From Mesorhizobium sp. 131-2-1 (GTDB taxonomy: Bacteria; Pseudomonadota; Alphaproteobacteria; Rhizobiales; Rhizobiaceae): DNA of 64,000 nucleotides. Under the pieces are notes generated by a model. It worked only from the letters and a program-made list of their open reading frames with translations, was not told the origin of the DNA and did no database searches. This document shows, in pieces, positions 34,094-44,104 of this stretch. Position numbers and translations under genes: made by a program. Positions within the stretch are counted from its first letter, which is position 1. Each line of letters opens with the position of its first letter. The stretch spans positions 4,278,501 through 4,342,500 of the forward strand of contig NZ_AP023247.1 in NCBI RefSeq assembly GCF_016756535.1, read 5' to 3'.

Positions 34094-35281
34094 TCAGGCA
34101 ATGGCGCGGCGGCGCCGCGCAAGGAGGATGAACAGGCCAAGCAGCGCCACGCTGACGGCAGCGCTGGCGGCGGCGAATTCCGGCACCGGACGGAAATCCT
34201 TGCCGTCGATGAGCAGCGAGGCCGCGATCGGCCCGATCGCCAGGCCGAAGAGCTGGGCGGCCGGCACCAGGAGCACCGCCGTGCGCGTCTCGTCGGCGGT
34301 GATCGCCAGCCGGATCTGGTAAGGGACGATGAAGAGCAGGATGAAGCCCATCGCCAAAGCGGCGGTCCAGAATATCGTCAGCCCCGGTCCGCCGGCGAGA
34401 ACGAGCGAACAGACAAGGGCGACGGCGCCTATCGCGGTGATCGCCAGGCGATAGTCGATGCGCGCCTCGAAGGCGGTCGCGGTCATGGCGCCGACCACTT
34501 GCGCGGCGAGGCTTGCCGAAACGATCAGGCCGACGGTGCGGCCATCTATGCCGAATTGCGCGCCGAGCGGTTCGAGAAAGGCCCAGATGGCGCCGAAGAA
34601 CATGAAGTAGCAGAAGATCGACAGCAGTGCGGTGATCGAGCCGGGCGTCAGCAAATTGGCCAGATGCTCTTCCTTCGGCAGGTCGGCATAGTCGTCCGGC
34701 ACGATCCAGGCGACCGCCAGCGAGAGGATGCAGACCACGCCGAGGGCCAGGAAGCCGCCGGACGAGCCGGCGGCGGGGACGACATAGAGCGCCAGTATCA
34801 GCGCCAGCGCGCATTGCGCCAAAGTCTGCACGGTGACGAAATAGCCGCCGATGCGCTCGGCCCGGCGCGAGCGGGCGATCAGCTCGGTGGCGACGGCGAC
34901 CAGCCCGCCCTCGGCGAACCCGGCCAGGGTGCGCGCGCCGATCAGCGCGTTCGGGGTGGCGGCATAGGCCGTCCACCAGTTGGCGGCCGCCAGCAGGACC
35001 AGGAGAATGGTGCTCTTCCAGCGCATGTTGCGGGCAGGCAAGGCCATCGCCACGACCCCCGAGCCGATGGCAATGGCGATCATTTCCGCCGTTGCGACCA
35101 GCGCCAGCTCGTCGCCGGTGACGTGGCCCTCGGTGTAGAGCGCGCCGAGTAGCACTGGCTGAAGCCCGAGGATCAGCAGGCCGACGGAGCCGATCCACAG
35201 CGCCGAAGCGAGCTGCAGCCCGCTCGGATTGCCGACCAGCCAGTCGCCATCCTGCATCTGCCCCGCATGTGTCGAAGTCAA
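34094..35281 (-). CDS. MFS transporter
   Basis: The 395-residue protein has about 12 hydrophobic segments, RTLAGFAEGGLVAVATELIARSRRAERIG in the central loop-helix and a basic tail RRRRAIA. It may import or export the substrate of the two enzymes downstream. The start is unclear: a TTG at 35281 has GAGGAGG five bases upstream and is used here; an ATG at 35257 has a weaker site, and the frame is open to 35326. Confidence 0.85.
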   Translation of the reverse strand: MTSTHAGQMQDGDWLVGNPSGLQLASALWIGSVGLLILGLQPVLLGALYTEGHVTGDELALVATAEMIAIAIGSGVVAMALPARNMRWKSTILLVLLAAANWWTAYAATPNALIGARTLAGFAEGGLVAVATELIARSRRAERIGGYFVTVQTLAQCALALILALYVVPAAGSSGGFLALGVVCILSLAVAWIVPDDYADLPKEEHLANLLTPGSITALLSIFCYFMFFGAIWAFLEPLGAQFGIDGRTVGLIVSASLAAQVVGAMTATAFEARIDYRLAITAIGAVALVCSLVLAGGPGLTIFWTAALAMGFILLFIVPYQIRLAITADETRTAVLLVPAAQLFGLAIGPIAASLLIDGKDFRPVPEFAAASAAVSVALLGLFILLARRRRAIA

Positions 35282-35320
35282 AGGCGCCTCCTCAACGTCC
35301 TTGCCGCACAACGAAAAAAC

Positions 35321-35333
35321 TGACAATCTGTCA
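35321..35333. promoter_or_regulatory. Candidate TetR operator
   Basis: TGACA (35321-35325) and TGTCA (35329-35333) form an inverted repeat with a three-base spacer, between the divergent MFS operon and tetR. A looser TGAT/ATCA repeat follows near 35348-35360. Position suits control of both promoters. Confidence 0.5.
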
Positions 35334-35408
35334 GCATTTCTGGAAACTGATAGTTAATCATGTTTCTTGTCAACCAGAAATTTGGAGCTCTCGCGAGAGA
35401 TCGGCGTA

Positions 35409-36035
35409 ATGAGCGAAGCAAGGCGAATGGCGACGGCGCCCAGGCGCAAGCCGAAGCAGGAGCGCAGCCGCGACCGCATCGATGCGATCCTTTCGACGAC
35501 CATGCGGCTGATCGGCGAGAAGGGCATCGACGCCGTGACGATGAAGGAAGTGGGGGCGCTGGCCGGCGGGCCGATCGCTACCGTCTATCACTACTTCCCC
35601 AACAAATCGGCGATCCTGGCCATGCTCTACGAGCGCTTTGCGGAGGAAAGCCGCGCCCGCTTCGGCGCGATCATCGCCGGGATCCGCGGAGTGGAGGACG
35701 TGACGGCGGCCGCGGATCGCCTGCTCGACGACTACTATCAACGCGTCGCCGAAGATCCGGCCATCCAGGACCTGCAGAATGCGATCCAAGCCGACAAGGC
35801 GCTGCAGAATCTCGACATCGCCGAGACAAGACTGCAGGCCAGGATGTTCTGCGACCATGTCGGCCCGATGCTTGAGCCCGACAGGCGCGAGGCGTTCGGC
35901 CGCGTGGTGTTTCTCATCTTCCAGCTCGCCGGCGGCGTGGTGCGGCTGGCGCTAACGCAGGATCAAGCGGAAAGCCGGCGCACGATCGATGACTACCGGT
36001 CGATCATCCACACGCAGTTGCGGCTGTTTCTTTGA
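35409..36035 (+). CDS. TetR family regulator, divergent from the lactone-oxidase operon
   Basis: The 208-residue protein has a TetR DNA-binding domain (residues about 14-60; MKEVGALAGGPIATVYHYFPNKSAIL) after a basic tail, and an all-helical ligand domain. The ATG at 35409 with GAGA upstream is chosen over a TTG at 35367. Its position makes it the likely regulator of the MFS-oxidase-PLP operon. Confidence 0.92.
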   Translation: MSEARRMATAPRRKPKQERSRDRIDAILSTTMRLIGEKGIDAVTMKEVGALAGGPIATVYHYFPNKSAILAMLYERFAEESRARFGAIIAGIRGVEDVTAAADRLLDDYYQRVAEDPAIQDLQNAIQADKALQNLDIAETRLQARMFCDHVGPMLEPDRREAFGRVVFLIFQLAGGVVRLALTQDQAESRRTIDDYRSIIHTQLRLFL

Positions 36036-36041
36036 CCGGCG

Positions 36042-36938
36042 TCAGGCATCCAGCTTCGGCGCCAGGATCTCGACCAGCCAGTCGATGAACACCCTGACGC
36101 GCGGTGACAGCTGGCGGCTGCGCGGATAGAGCACCGAGATCGGCGTCGGCGCCGGCGGATTGTCGGGCAGCACCTCGACCAGCCTGCCCGCCTTGAGGTC
36201 CTCGGCATAGCGAAGCTTGGGCGCCTGGAACAGGCCGAAGCCAAGTCGCACCAGCGTGGCGCTGGTGTCGGAGTTGGCAACGGTGACGCGGGACGGCAGC
36301 ACCACTTCCCGAACCCCGCCCTCGACCGTGAACTCCAGCGGAATCACCTGCCCGGTGCGCGAGGAGACGAAGCCGATCATCGTGTGCCCGGTGAGATCAT
36401 CCAGGGAGCGCGGCACGCCGTGGCGCTCGAGATAGGCAGGGCTCGCCACCGTGATCTCGCGGGCGATGCCCAACCGGCGCACGATCATATCGCTGTCGGG
36501 CAGCGCGCCCGCCCGGATGACGCAATCGACGCCCTCGCGCACGAGGTCGACCAGCCGATCCCCCTCGCCGATGTGCACGGTGAGGCCCGGATGCCTTGCC
36601 AGCAGCGCTGGCAGTTCCGGCAGGATGAAGGTGCGCGCCATATGGCCGTTGACGTCGATGCTGAGCCGCCCGCGAACCTCGCCCGCGCCGAAGCCGCCCT
36701 CGGCCTCCTCCACATCGGTCAGGATGCCGAGGCAGCGCTGGTAGTAGGCCTCGCCGTCGAGCGTCGGCGTGACGTGGCGGGTGGTGCGCCTGAGCAATTG
36801 CACGCCGAGCCGCTGCTCCAGCTGCTTGATCGACGACGTCGCGCTGGAGCGCGGCAGGCCGAGATCGGCGGCCGCCGCGGTGAAGCTGCGCCGCTCAACG
36901 ACGCGCGTGAAGAGCCGCATGCAGTCGAGCCTGTCCAT
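36042..36938 (-). CDS. LysR family regulator
   Basis: The 298-residue protein has the LysR winged helix (FTAAAADLGLPRSSATSSIKQLEQRLGV) and a substrate-binding domain typical of the group that controls short-chain dehydrogenases. It is divergent from the SDR gene and likely regulates it. It converges on tetR with six bases between stops. The ATG at 36938 (MDRLDCMRLF) fits the family; the frame is open to 36986. Confidence 0.93.
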   Translation of the reverse strand: MDRLDCMRLFTRVVERRSFTAAAADLGLPRSSATSSIKQLEQRLGVQLLRRTTRHVTPTLDGEAYYQRCLGILTDVEEAEGGFGAGEVRGRLSIDVNGHMARTFILPELPALLARHPGLTVHIGEGDRLVDLVREGVDCVIRAGALPDSDMIVRRLGIAREITVASPAYLERHGVPRSLDDLTGHTMIGFVSSRTGQVIPLEFTVEGGVREVVLPSRVTVANSDTSATLVRLGFGLFQAPKLRYAEDLKAGRLVEVLPDNPPAPTPISVLYPRSRQLSPRVRVFIDWLVEILAPKLDA

Positions 36939-36957
36939 ACGCCGATTGTTCGCATGG

Positions 36958-36976
36958 ATTGAATAGAGAAGGCAAT
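36958..36976. promoter_or_regulatory. LysR-type box
   Basis: ATTG (36958-36961) and CAAT (36973-36976) enclose 11 bases, matching the T-N11-A pattern of LysR binding sites. It lies between the divergent lysR and SDR genes. Confidence 0.55.
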
Positions 36977-37042
36977 CTCTGCCCAATTATTCCTGGAAGA
37001 TAGACGAATATATGGGTGTCATCGCAACCGATGGAGATGACC

Positions 37043-37810
37043 ATGACCAATCCCAATCGCCCCATTGCCCTGATCACCGGCGGCAGCCGGGGCCTCGGCC
37101 GCAACACAGCGCTCAGCCTCGCCCGCAAGGGCGTCGACGTGGTGCTGACCTATCGCTCGCGCGCCGACGAGGCGCAGGCGACTGTCGCCGAGATCGAGGC
37201 GGCCGGCGGCCGCGCCGCCGCCCTGCGGCTCGATACCGGCGCAGTTTCGACCTTCCCGGCCTTCGTCGAAGCGCTGACCCGCACGCTTCGGGAGACCTGG
37301 CAGCGCGACCGCTTCGACTTTCTCGTCAACAATGCCGGTACCGGCCTGCGCAAGGCGATCGCCGAGACGACCGAGGAGGAATTCGACACGCTGATGAACG
37401 TCCATCTCAGGGGCGTGTTCTTCCTCACCCAGGCGCTGCTGCCGCTGATCGAGGATGGCGGCCGCATCATCAACGTGTCGAGCGGGCTGGCGCGCTTCTC
37501 GGTCCCCGGCTCGTCCGCCTATGCGATGATGAAGGGCGGCATCGAGGTGTTCACGCGCTACCTAGCCAAGGAACTCGCCGTCCGCCGCATCACCGCCAAC
37601 ACGGTGGCGCCGGGGGCTATCGCGACCGACTTCAACGGCGGCCATGTGCGCGACGACGCCGACATCAACCGCGTCGTCGCCGGCATGACCGCGCTCGGCC
37701 GGGCTGGCGTTCCGGACGATATCGGCCCGATGGTCGCCTCGCTGCTGTCGGAGGACAATCGCTGGGTCAACGCCCAGCGCATCGAGGTGTCGGGCGGCAT
37801 GAACATCTAG
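37043..37810 (+). CDS. Short-chain dehydrogenase/reductase (SDR)
   Basis: The 255-residue classical SDR has TGGSRGLGRN near the N-terminus for NAD(P) binding, NNAGTG, and the catalytic Ser...YAMMK set. Substrate is unknown. GGAG lies six bases before the ATG at 37043, which is preferred to in-frame ATGs at 37031 and 37037. It is divergent from the LysR gene and overlaps the end of the convergent ATP-grasp gene by four bases. Confidence 0.92.
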   Translation: MTNPNRPIALITGGSRGLGRNTALSLARKGVDVVLTYRSRADEAQATVAEIEAAGGRAAALRLDTGAVSTFPAFVEALTRTLRETWQRDRFDFLVNNAGTGLRKAIAETTEEEFDTLMNVHLRGVFFLTQALLPLIEDGGRIINVSSGLARFSVPGSSAYAMMKGGIEVFTRYLAKELAVRRITANTVAPGAIATDFNGGHVRDDADINRVVAGMTALGRAGVPDDIGPMVASLLSEDNRWVNAQRIEVSGGMNI

Positions 37811-38658
37811 GTAACCTGGCGGATCAGCTCTTCGAAGCCGTCGGCGAGATTTGAATTGCCGGCGGCGACGAAGCTCGAAAGGCTCCTGGCTCGGCCAGGG
37901 GTCTTATTGGCATCGAGCAGCACCGCCCTGCCCTCATGCATGACGAAATCGAATTTCCCGTAGTCGAAGCCAAGTTGGCGCCTTAACGCGCGAAGCTCGT
38001 CGGGAACCGGAACAGGTTCGTGGCGGATTGTGTCGTCGCCCTTCACGAGACTTTGCGGCGACACGTGGCGGGTGCAGCGTTCGCGTTCGCCGCAAAACAG
38101 CCAGAAGCGGGCTCCAAAGCCGTCCGGCTCCGGTTCGGGAACGAATTTTTCCACCACGAGATCCTCGCGGTCGAACACTGTCGTCGGAACATCGGCAAGC
38201 GAGCGATGGACACGATAGCTGTCTAAAGCTTCGAGGCTGGGAAACGGCTCCGGCTTTCCGGCGCGTCGCGACCGCCGGTTCAGCGAGCGCTCACGCGTTC
38301 CGAGGTTGTTGAGGCTGCTCTTCACGATGACGGGCCCCTGCCATCCGTCGCCCCTGCCGATCACGGCACCGCTAACGCGACGCTTGGAGATGTCGGCGGC
38401 GCCGATGTTGAGGCAGAAGGGAAAGGCGCGCGCGTATTCGACATATTCGGCCGGCGTCACGGTCGCGTCGACATGCAGTACCGCAATGTCGGCTTCCGGC
38501 CTGGCCGCCGTGCCGGCAAGGACGCGGACCGAATGGCCGCGCCGCTTCAGTTCTTCCAGCAGGTCGAAGAGCATGTAAGGGCTGTCGCGGCGCAGCAGTA
38601 GCCCACGCCGGGTCTGAAACCGGTCGAACTCATGCGTGATGACCGCGATGCGTGACAT
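37807..38658 (-). CDS. ATP-grasp family protein
   Basis: The 283-residue protein has an ATP-grasp fold. Residues about 100-200 supply the nucleotide lid and lysines (GPVIVKSSLNNLG, EDLVVEKFVPEPE), and YGKFDFVMHEGRAVLLDANKTPG near 245-265 gives the metal-binding D...DxN signature. The first 90 residues form a pre-ATP-grasp alpha/beta domain starting SRIAVITHEFDRFQTRRG. Members of this fold ligate carboxylates to amines, often in peptide or amino-acid modification. The substrate is unknown. It is divergent from a methyltransferase gene only 67 bases away. Confidence 0.82.
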   Translation of the reverse strand: MSRIAVITHEFDRFQTRRGLLLRRDSPYMLFDLLEELKRRGHSVRVLAGTAARPEADIAVLHVDATVTPAEYVEYARAFPFCLNIGAADISKRRVSGAVIGRGDGWQGPVIVKSSLNNLGTRERSLNRRSRRAGKPEPFPSLEALDSYRVHRSLADVPTTVFDREDLVVEKFVPEPEPDGFGARFWLFCGERERCTRHVSPQSLVKGDDTIRHEPVPVPDELRALRRQLGFDYGKFDFVMHEGRAVLLDANKTPGRARSLSSFVAAGNSNLADGFEELIRQVT

Positions 38659-38725
38659 ATGCCCCTTGGTTTCCAAGCGGCCATCAAGTAATCGACACGG
38701 TCGCGTGGGAACCGGGGCGTTTTGC

Positions 38726-39520
38726 ATGACGCAGCACTGGAATGCAATTCGCAAGCACTGGCAGTTGCTGGGGCCGCCACTCAGGCCGCCGGCGGAAGCT
38801 GTCGCAACATATGAGCGAGAACTTGATCCCTCCGGAGCACATGTCGTTCTGCTCGGCGTGACACCGGAACTCGCCGGCCTCGGCGCGACGATGACGGCCG
38901 TCGACGAGTCACCCGAAATGATCGCGGGAATCTGGCCGGGCGACACGACGTCGCGCAGAGCGGTGAACGGCGACTGGCTTGACCTGCCCGTTCCTGGCGC
39001 AAGCGTCGATGTGGTCATCGGTGATGGCTGCCTTTCCGCGCTCGCTTTGTCGGTCGCACGGCGGGCGCTGTTCGCGGCAATCGCACGCGTGCTCCGTCCA
39101 GGCGGCCGAGCGGGGGCGCGCCTGTTTGCTGGTCCGCAAGCACCCGACGACCCGCATGCGGTACGGGGGCTCGCGCTGTCCGGTGGCGTCTCCACCTTCC
39201 ATGAGCTCAAATGGCGCGTTGCCATGACCGCGGCCGGCAATGCGCCCGATTATGCTATCCCCGTGAAGACCATCGCGGAACGCTTCGACGCGCTGTTCCC
39301 CGACCGCGCGGAGCTTTCAGCACGCACCGGGTGGGAATTGCCGGTCATCGGCACCATCGACGTCTACCGCAACTCTTCGGCCATCTACAGCTTCGCCCCG
39401 GCTGACGCGCTGATTGGCGAGGCGCATGCGTTCTTCGACAATGTCGGCGTCGTTCCGACAGGCAGCTATGGCCTCGCCGAGCGATGCCCGTTGCTGGTGC
39501 TGCGCTCGCCGAGGCGTTAA
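38726..39520 (+). CDS. Class I SAM-dependent methyltransferase-like protein
   Basis: The 264-residue protein has a Rossmann methyltransferase layout: HVVLLGVTPELAGLG in place of the glycine-rich motif I, then TAVDESPEMI (acidic end of strand 2), DVVIGDGCLSAL (motif IV) and VLRPGGRAGARLF. Motif I lacks the usual GxGxG, so cofactor binding may differ. The C-terminal part is specific to this subfamily. No neighbour on the same strand shares its transcript; it shares a divergent promoter region with the ATP-grasp gene. Confidence 0.75.
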   Translation: MTQHWNAIRKHWQLLGPPLRPPAEAVATYERELDPSGAHVVLLGVTPELAGLGATMTAVDESPEMIAGIWPGDTTSRRAVNGDWLDLPVPGASVDVVIGDGCLSALALSVARRALFAAIARVLRPGGRAGARLFAGPQAPDDPHAVRGLALSGGVSTFHELKWRVAMTAAGNAPDYAIPVKTIAERFDALFPDRAELSARTGWELPVIGTIDVYRNSSAIYSFAPADALIGEAHAFFDNVGVVPTGSYGLAERCPLLVLRSPRR

Positions 39521-39625
39521 CGGGCACCTATGAAGTTCCTTCGCGATCCCATCGGCGAAGGACCGCATTCCTCATGCGAATGCAGGCCGGGAAAAATTTC
39601 GCGCGGTTCGCTCCTTGCGCGCGCC

Positions 39626-39654
39626 TTGACTCTCGAAACCCTCCGGCCTATCTC
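39626..39654 (+). promoter_or_regulatory. groESL promoter
   Basis: TTGACT (39626-39631) and TATCTC (39649-39654) are 17 bases apart. The preceding base gives CTTGAC and the -10 region reads CCTATCTC, so recognition by a heat-shock (RpoH-type) sigma factor as well as the vegetative one is possible. It ends 9 bases before the CIRCE element. Confidence 0.7.
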
Positions 39655-39663
39655 AGCGCCACG

Positions 39664-39690
39664 TTAGCACTCGCCAATGGTGAGTGCTAA
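39664..39690 (+). promoter_or_regulatory. CIRCE element (HrcA operator)
   Basis: TTAGCACTC (39664-39672) and GAGTGCTAA (39682-39690) form the perfect 9-bp inverted repeat with a nine-base spacer that is the HrcA binding site. It stands 61 bases before groES, so the chaperonin operon is predicted to be repressed by HrcA in the absence of stress. Confidence 0.98.
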
Positions 39691-39751
39691 CCAAGTCCGG
39701 CTTCGCCGGATGGAGGAACAGTTCTCACCGTTCTCATCGAGGAAGACACTA

Positions 39752-40048
39752 ATGGCAAAGTCCAAGTTCCGCCCGCTTCATGACCGCGTGGTCGTTCGCC
39801 GGGTCGAATCCGAATCCAAGACCGCCGGCGGGATCATCATCCCGGATACGGCGAAGGAAAAGCCGCAGGAAGGCGAGATCATCGCCGTCGGCTCCGGCGC
39901 ACGCGACGAGGCCGGCAAGCTCGTGCCGCTCGACGTCAAGGCCGGCGACCGCATCCTGTTCGGCAAGTGGTCCGGCACCGAAGTCAAGCTCAATGGCGAA
40001 GACCTTCTGATCATGAAGGAATCCGACATCATGGGCATCATCGGCTGA
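39752..40048 (+). CDS. groES: Co-chaperonin GroES
   Basis: The 98-residue protein caps the GroEL chamber during folding. It has the cpn10 start [13 protein letters not shown], the mobile loop with the GGIIIPD motif, and [23 protein letters not shown] lies upstream of the ATG at 39752. It is the first gene of the CIRCE-controlled operon, 69 bases before groEL. Confidence 0.99.
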   Translation: MAKSKFRPLHDRVVVRRVESESKTAGGIIIPDTAKEKPQEGEIIAVGSGARDEAGKLVPLDVKAGDRILFGKWSGTEVKLNGEDLLIMKESDIMGIIG

Positions 40049-40105
40049 ACATCGGCCTCACCGTCAACTGAATCTTGAATCTGCGGGTTCGACCCGAACC
40101 CCTGA

Positions 40106-41773
<1,668 letters not shown>

Positions 41774-41800
41774 TCTAGGCTATCCAGCTATCGCATGTGG

Positions 41801-41827
41801 AAGGGCGGCAGAAATGCCGCCCTTTTT
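41801..41827 (+). terminator. Rho-independent terminator of groESL
   Basis: AAGGGCGGC (41801-41809) and GCCGCCCTT (41816-41824) form a 9-bp stem with a six-base loop, followed by TTT and CG. It starts 28 bases after the groEL stop. Confidence 0.95.
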
Positions 41828-41895
41828 CGTGATCGTTTTGCGCTGTGTCAGCGCAACGCCTCAACGCCCTTGCCCCTGCCCGCTAACTTTTCCCA

Positions 41896-41965
41896 GGCAA
41901 ATTGCCAACGAAATCAGCAATTTCGATCAGGCGCCCAGGGTCCAGGCCTGAAATTGTCGGACAAT
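41896..41965. promoter_or_regulatory. Three short inverted repeats upstream of the second Tad-type locus
   Basis: GGCAA/TTGCC (41896-41906), GAAAT/ATTTC (41910-41924, five-base spacer) and ATTGTC/GACAAT (41953-41965, one-base centre) are packed into 70 bases, 82 bases before the TadG-like start. They may be regulator sites; each is short enough to need comparison with relatives. Confidence 0.3.
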
Positions 41966-42046
41966 AAATTTTAACACATTCGAGGTTACTAAAGGACTTG
42001 AGCACGCCAGGGTTGCTCTAGAGTGTAGGTTCTTCAGGTCAGCCTC

Positions 42047-44104
42047 ATGCAGATTTTCCGGCGGTTTGCGCGTAGCCGCGATGGCAACGTCCTCATCATC
42101 TCGGCGCTGGTGCTGCCGCTGCTCATCGGCATGGCGGCGCTGGTCACCGAATATGGCGGCGCGCTCGTCGAGCGGGCCAGCAACCAGCGTGTCGCCGATC
42201 TCGCGGCCTTTGCCGGCGCGCTTGCCTACAACGCGACGAAATCCAGCGACCAGATGAAGGCGACGGCGGTCAATGTCGCCGTCCTCAACGGGGTGCCCGC
42301 GGCCGACGTACAAGCCTCGCTGGTGACGTCGCCGAAGACCAGCGGCATGAACGCCGTTTCGGTGTCGATCAACACCCAGAAATCGCTGATCCTGGCGCGG
42401 GTGCTGCAGGACCGCCAGCAGCTCAACATCCACGCCAACTCGATCGCCGAAGTCGGCGCGGCGGCATCGACGCCCGGCTGCATGCTGGCGCTCGACGGCA
42501 CCCAGACCGGCATCACACTTTCCGGCGGCACCAAGATCACCGCGCCGAAATGCACGGTCTCGTCCAACAACACGGTGACGGTGCCGTGCGGCACGACCAT
42601 CTCGGCGATCGGCGTCAACTACAATTCGACGGCGGCGCCAAGCCAGCCCTGCAGCGGCATCACCGGCACGGTCTCCAAGAAGTACACCGCCGATCCGCTG
42701 GCCGGCAACACGGCCGTCGCCGCCGCAGTCGCCCGCATCTCCACCGTGGCCGCGCTTTCGGCGACGACCGCGCCGACGGCTCCGACCAGCGTCAGCGGCG
42801 GCGATATCGCCTTTGCATGGAACCAGAGCTCGACGCAGAGCCAGGCGACCGCGCTCGGCTGCACGGCCAGCTGGGCGTCATCGACCTCGACCTGGACGCT
42901 GAATTGCGGCAGCAAGACCACGGTCAACCTCGGCACCATGACCATCGGCGGCGGCATCAACCTCAACTTCGCGACCAGCGGCGCGGCGACGACCGTCTAC
43001 AATATCGCCGGCGACCTGACGACCAGCGCCACGACCAAATTTGGTCCGGGCACCTACAATTTCGCCAAGACGCTGACCACCGCCGGAACCACGACCTTCG
43101 GCGCCGGCACCTATAATTTCGGCAAGCAGGTGACCACCGCCGGAACCACCACATTCGGCGCCGGAAGCTTCAACTTCACCAAAGGGCTGACGACCGGCGG
43201 CGGCGCCACCACGACCTTCGGCGCCGGCACCTTCAAGATCGGCATCAGCGACAACATCTGCGGCGGCACCGCGCGCGTCAGCCTCTGCAACACCAGCACC
43301 TTGACCTTCGGCGGGCCGAGCACGTTCGAGCTGCCCGGCGGCTTCAACAACACCGGCGGCGCCACGCTGACCTTCGGCTCGGGAACCTCCAACAGCTACA
43401 AGATCGGCCCCGGCGGCAATGGCGACGCCATCACGCTCGGCGGCGGCTCCAAGACCATCATGGCCGACGCCAGCAGTTCCGGCGTGTTCCAGGTGGTCGG
43501 CAATGTGAATGGCGGCGGCGGCGGCAGCTGCTTCGTCGTGCCGGCAACGGCGCAGCACGACATCAAAGGCAACTTCATCGGCTCGGGCGCGATATTGCTC
43601 GGCGCCGGCATCTACACGGTGGACGGCTATTTCGCGCTCGGCGGCAGCGGTGGCGGCAGCGCCAGCTGCGGCGGCAGCACGATCAGCATCAGCGGCACCG
43701 ACGTGACCCTGGTGCTGTCAGGCAAGGCCAAATCGAGCTCGGGAAGCTGCAGCGGCTACGTCTTCTGCGTGGCGGCGGGCTACAGCAACATCGTGCTGAC
43801 CGCGCCGCAGTCAGGCACCATGGCAAAGCTCGCCGTGATCGGGCCGACATCGACCTCGGTCACCGCCGGCGCCACCTTCGCCGAAGGCGGCTCCAATGCC
43901 CAGATCTCCGGCGCCTTCTATTTCCCCTATGGCCCGATCATCATGAATGGCGGCTCCAGCGTGCTTGGCTCGGCCACCGATAGCACCAAGTGCCTGCAGA
44001 TGATCGGCTCGCGCATCACACTGTCGGGCGGCACTGCGGCTGCGTCCGAATGCATCGCTGCCACGAGCGCCACCACCGCAAGCAAAGTGAGCCTGGTCCA
44101 GTAA
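42047..44104 (+). CDS. TadG-like protein with repetitive beta-helix-type domain
   Basis: The 685-residue product has a TadG N-terminus (RSRDGNVLIISALVLPLLIGMAAL; one membrane span about 15-35). A Ser/Thr/Gly/Asn-rich extracytoplasmic part with pairs of cysteines follows. Between about residues 323 and 400 four 20-residue units of the type TTAGTTTFGAGTYNF recur, as in a beta-helix or beta-solenoid. The C-terminus (ISGAFYFPYGPIIMNGG ... CLQMIGSRITLSGG) matches that of the protein at 15223. It is probably a surface or periplasmic structural protein. The next gene starts within its stop codon (TAATG), so the three Tad-type genes are coupled. Confidence 0.8.
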   Translation: MQIFRRFARSRDGNVLIISALVLPLLIGMAALVTEYGGALVERASNQRVADLAAFAGALAYNATKSSDQMKATAVNVAVLNGVPAADVQASLVTSPKTSGMNAVSVSINTQKSLILARVLQDRQQLNIHANSIAEVGAAASTPGCMLALDGTQTGITLSGGTKITAPKCTVSSNNTVTVPCGTTISAIGVNYNSTAAPSQPCSGITGTVSKKYTADPLAGNTAVAAAVARISTVAALSATTAPTAPTSVSGGDIAFAWNQSSTQSQATALGCTASWASSTSTWTLNCGSKTTVNLGTMTIGGGINLNFATSGAATTVYNIAGDLTTSATTKFGPGTYNFAKTLTTAGTTTFGAGTYNFGKQVTTAGTTTFGAGSFNFTKGLTTGGGATTTFGAGTFKIGISDNICGGTARVSLCNTSTLTFGGPSTFELPGGFNNTGGATLTFGSGTSNSYKIGPGGNGDAITLGGGSKTIMADASSSGVFQVVGNVNGGGGGSCFVVPATAQHDIKGNFIGSGAILLGAGIYTVDGYFALGGSGGGSASCGGSTISISGTDVTLVLSGKAKSSSGSCSGYVFCVAAGYSNIVLTAPQSGTMAKLAVIGPTSTSVTAGATFAEGGSNAQISGAFYFPYGPIIMNGGSSVLGSATDSTKCLQMIGSRITLSGGTAAASECIAATSATTASKVSLVQ
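43015..43250 (+). repeat. Tandem 60-bp coding repeats in the TadG-like gene
   Basis: Four imperfect units of about 60 bp encode the 20-residue TT(A/G)GTTTFGAG(T/S)(Y/F)NF strand-turn-strand unit. The DNA units are similar enough (ACCACCGCCGGAACCAC recurs) to suggest recent duplication. One unit carries an extra two Gly residues. Confidence 0.75.

Noticed and set aside
42550..43116. Plus-strand frame of 188 codons inside the TadG-like gene
   Set aside because: It is an out-of-frame shadow rich in Arg and His within a certain gene.
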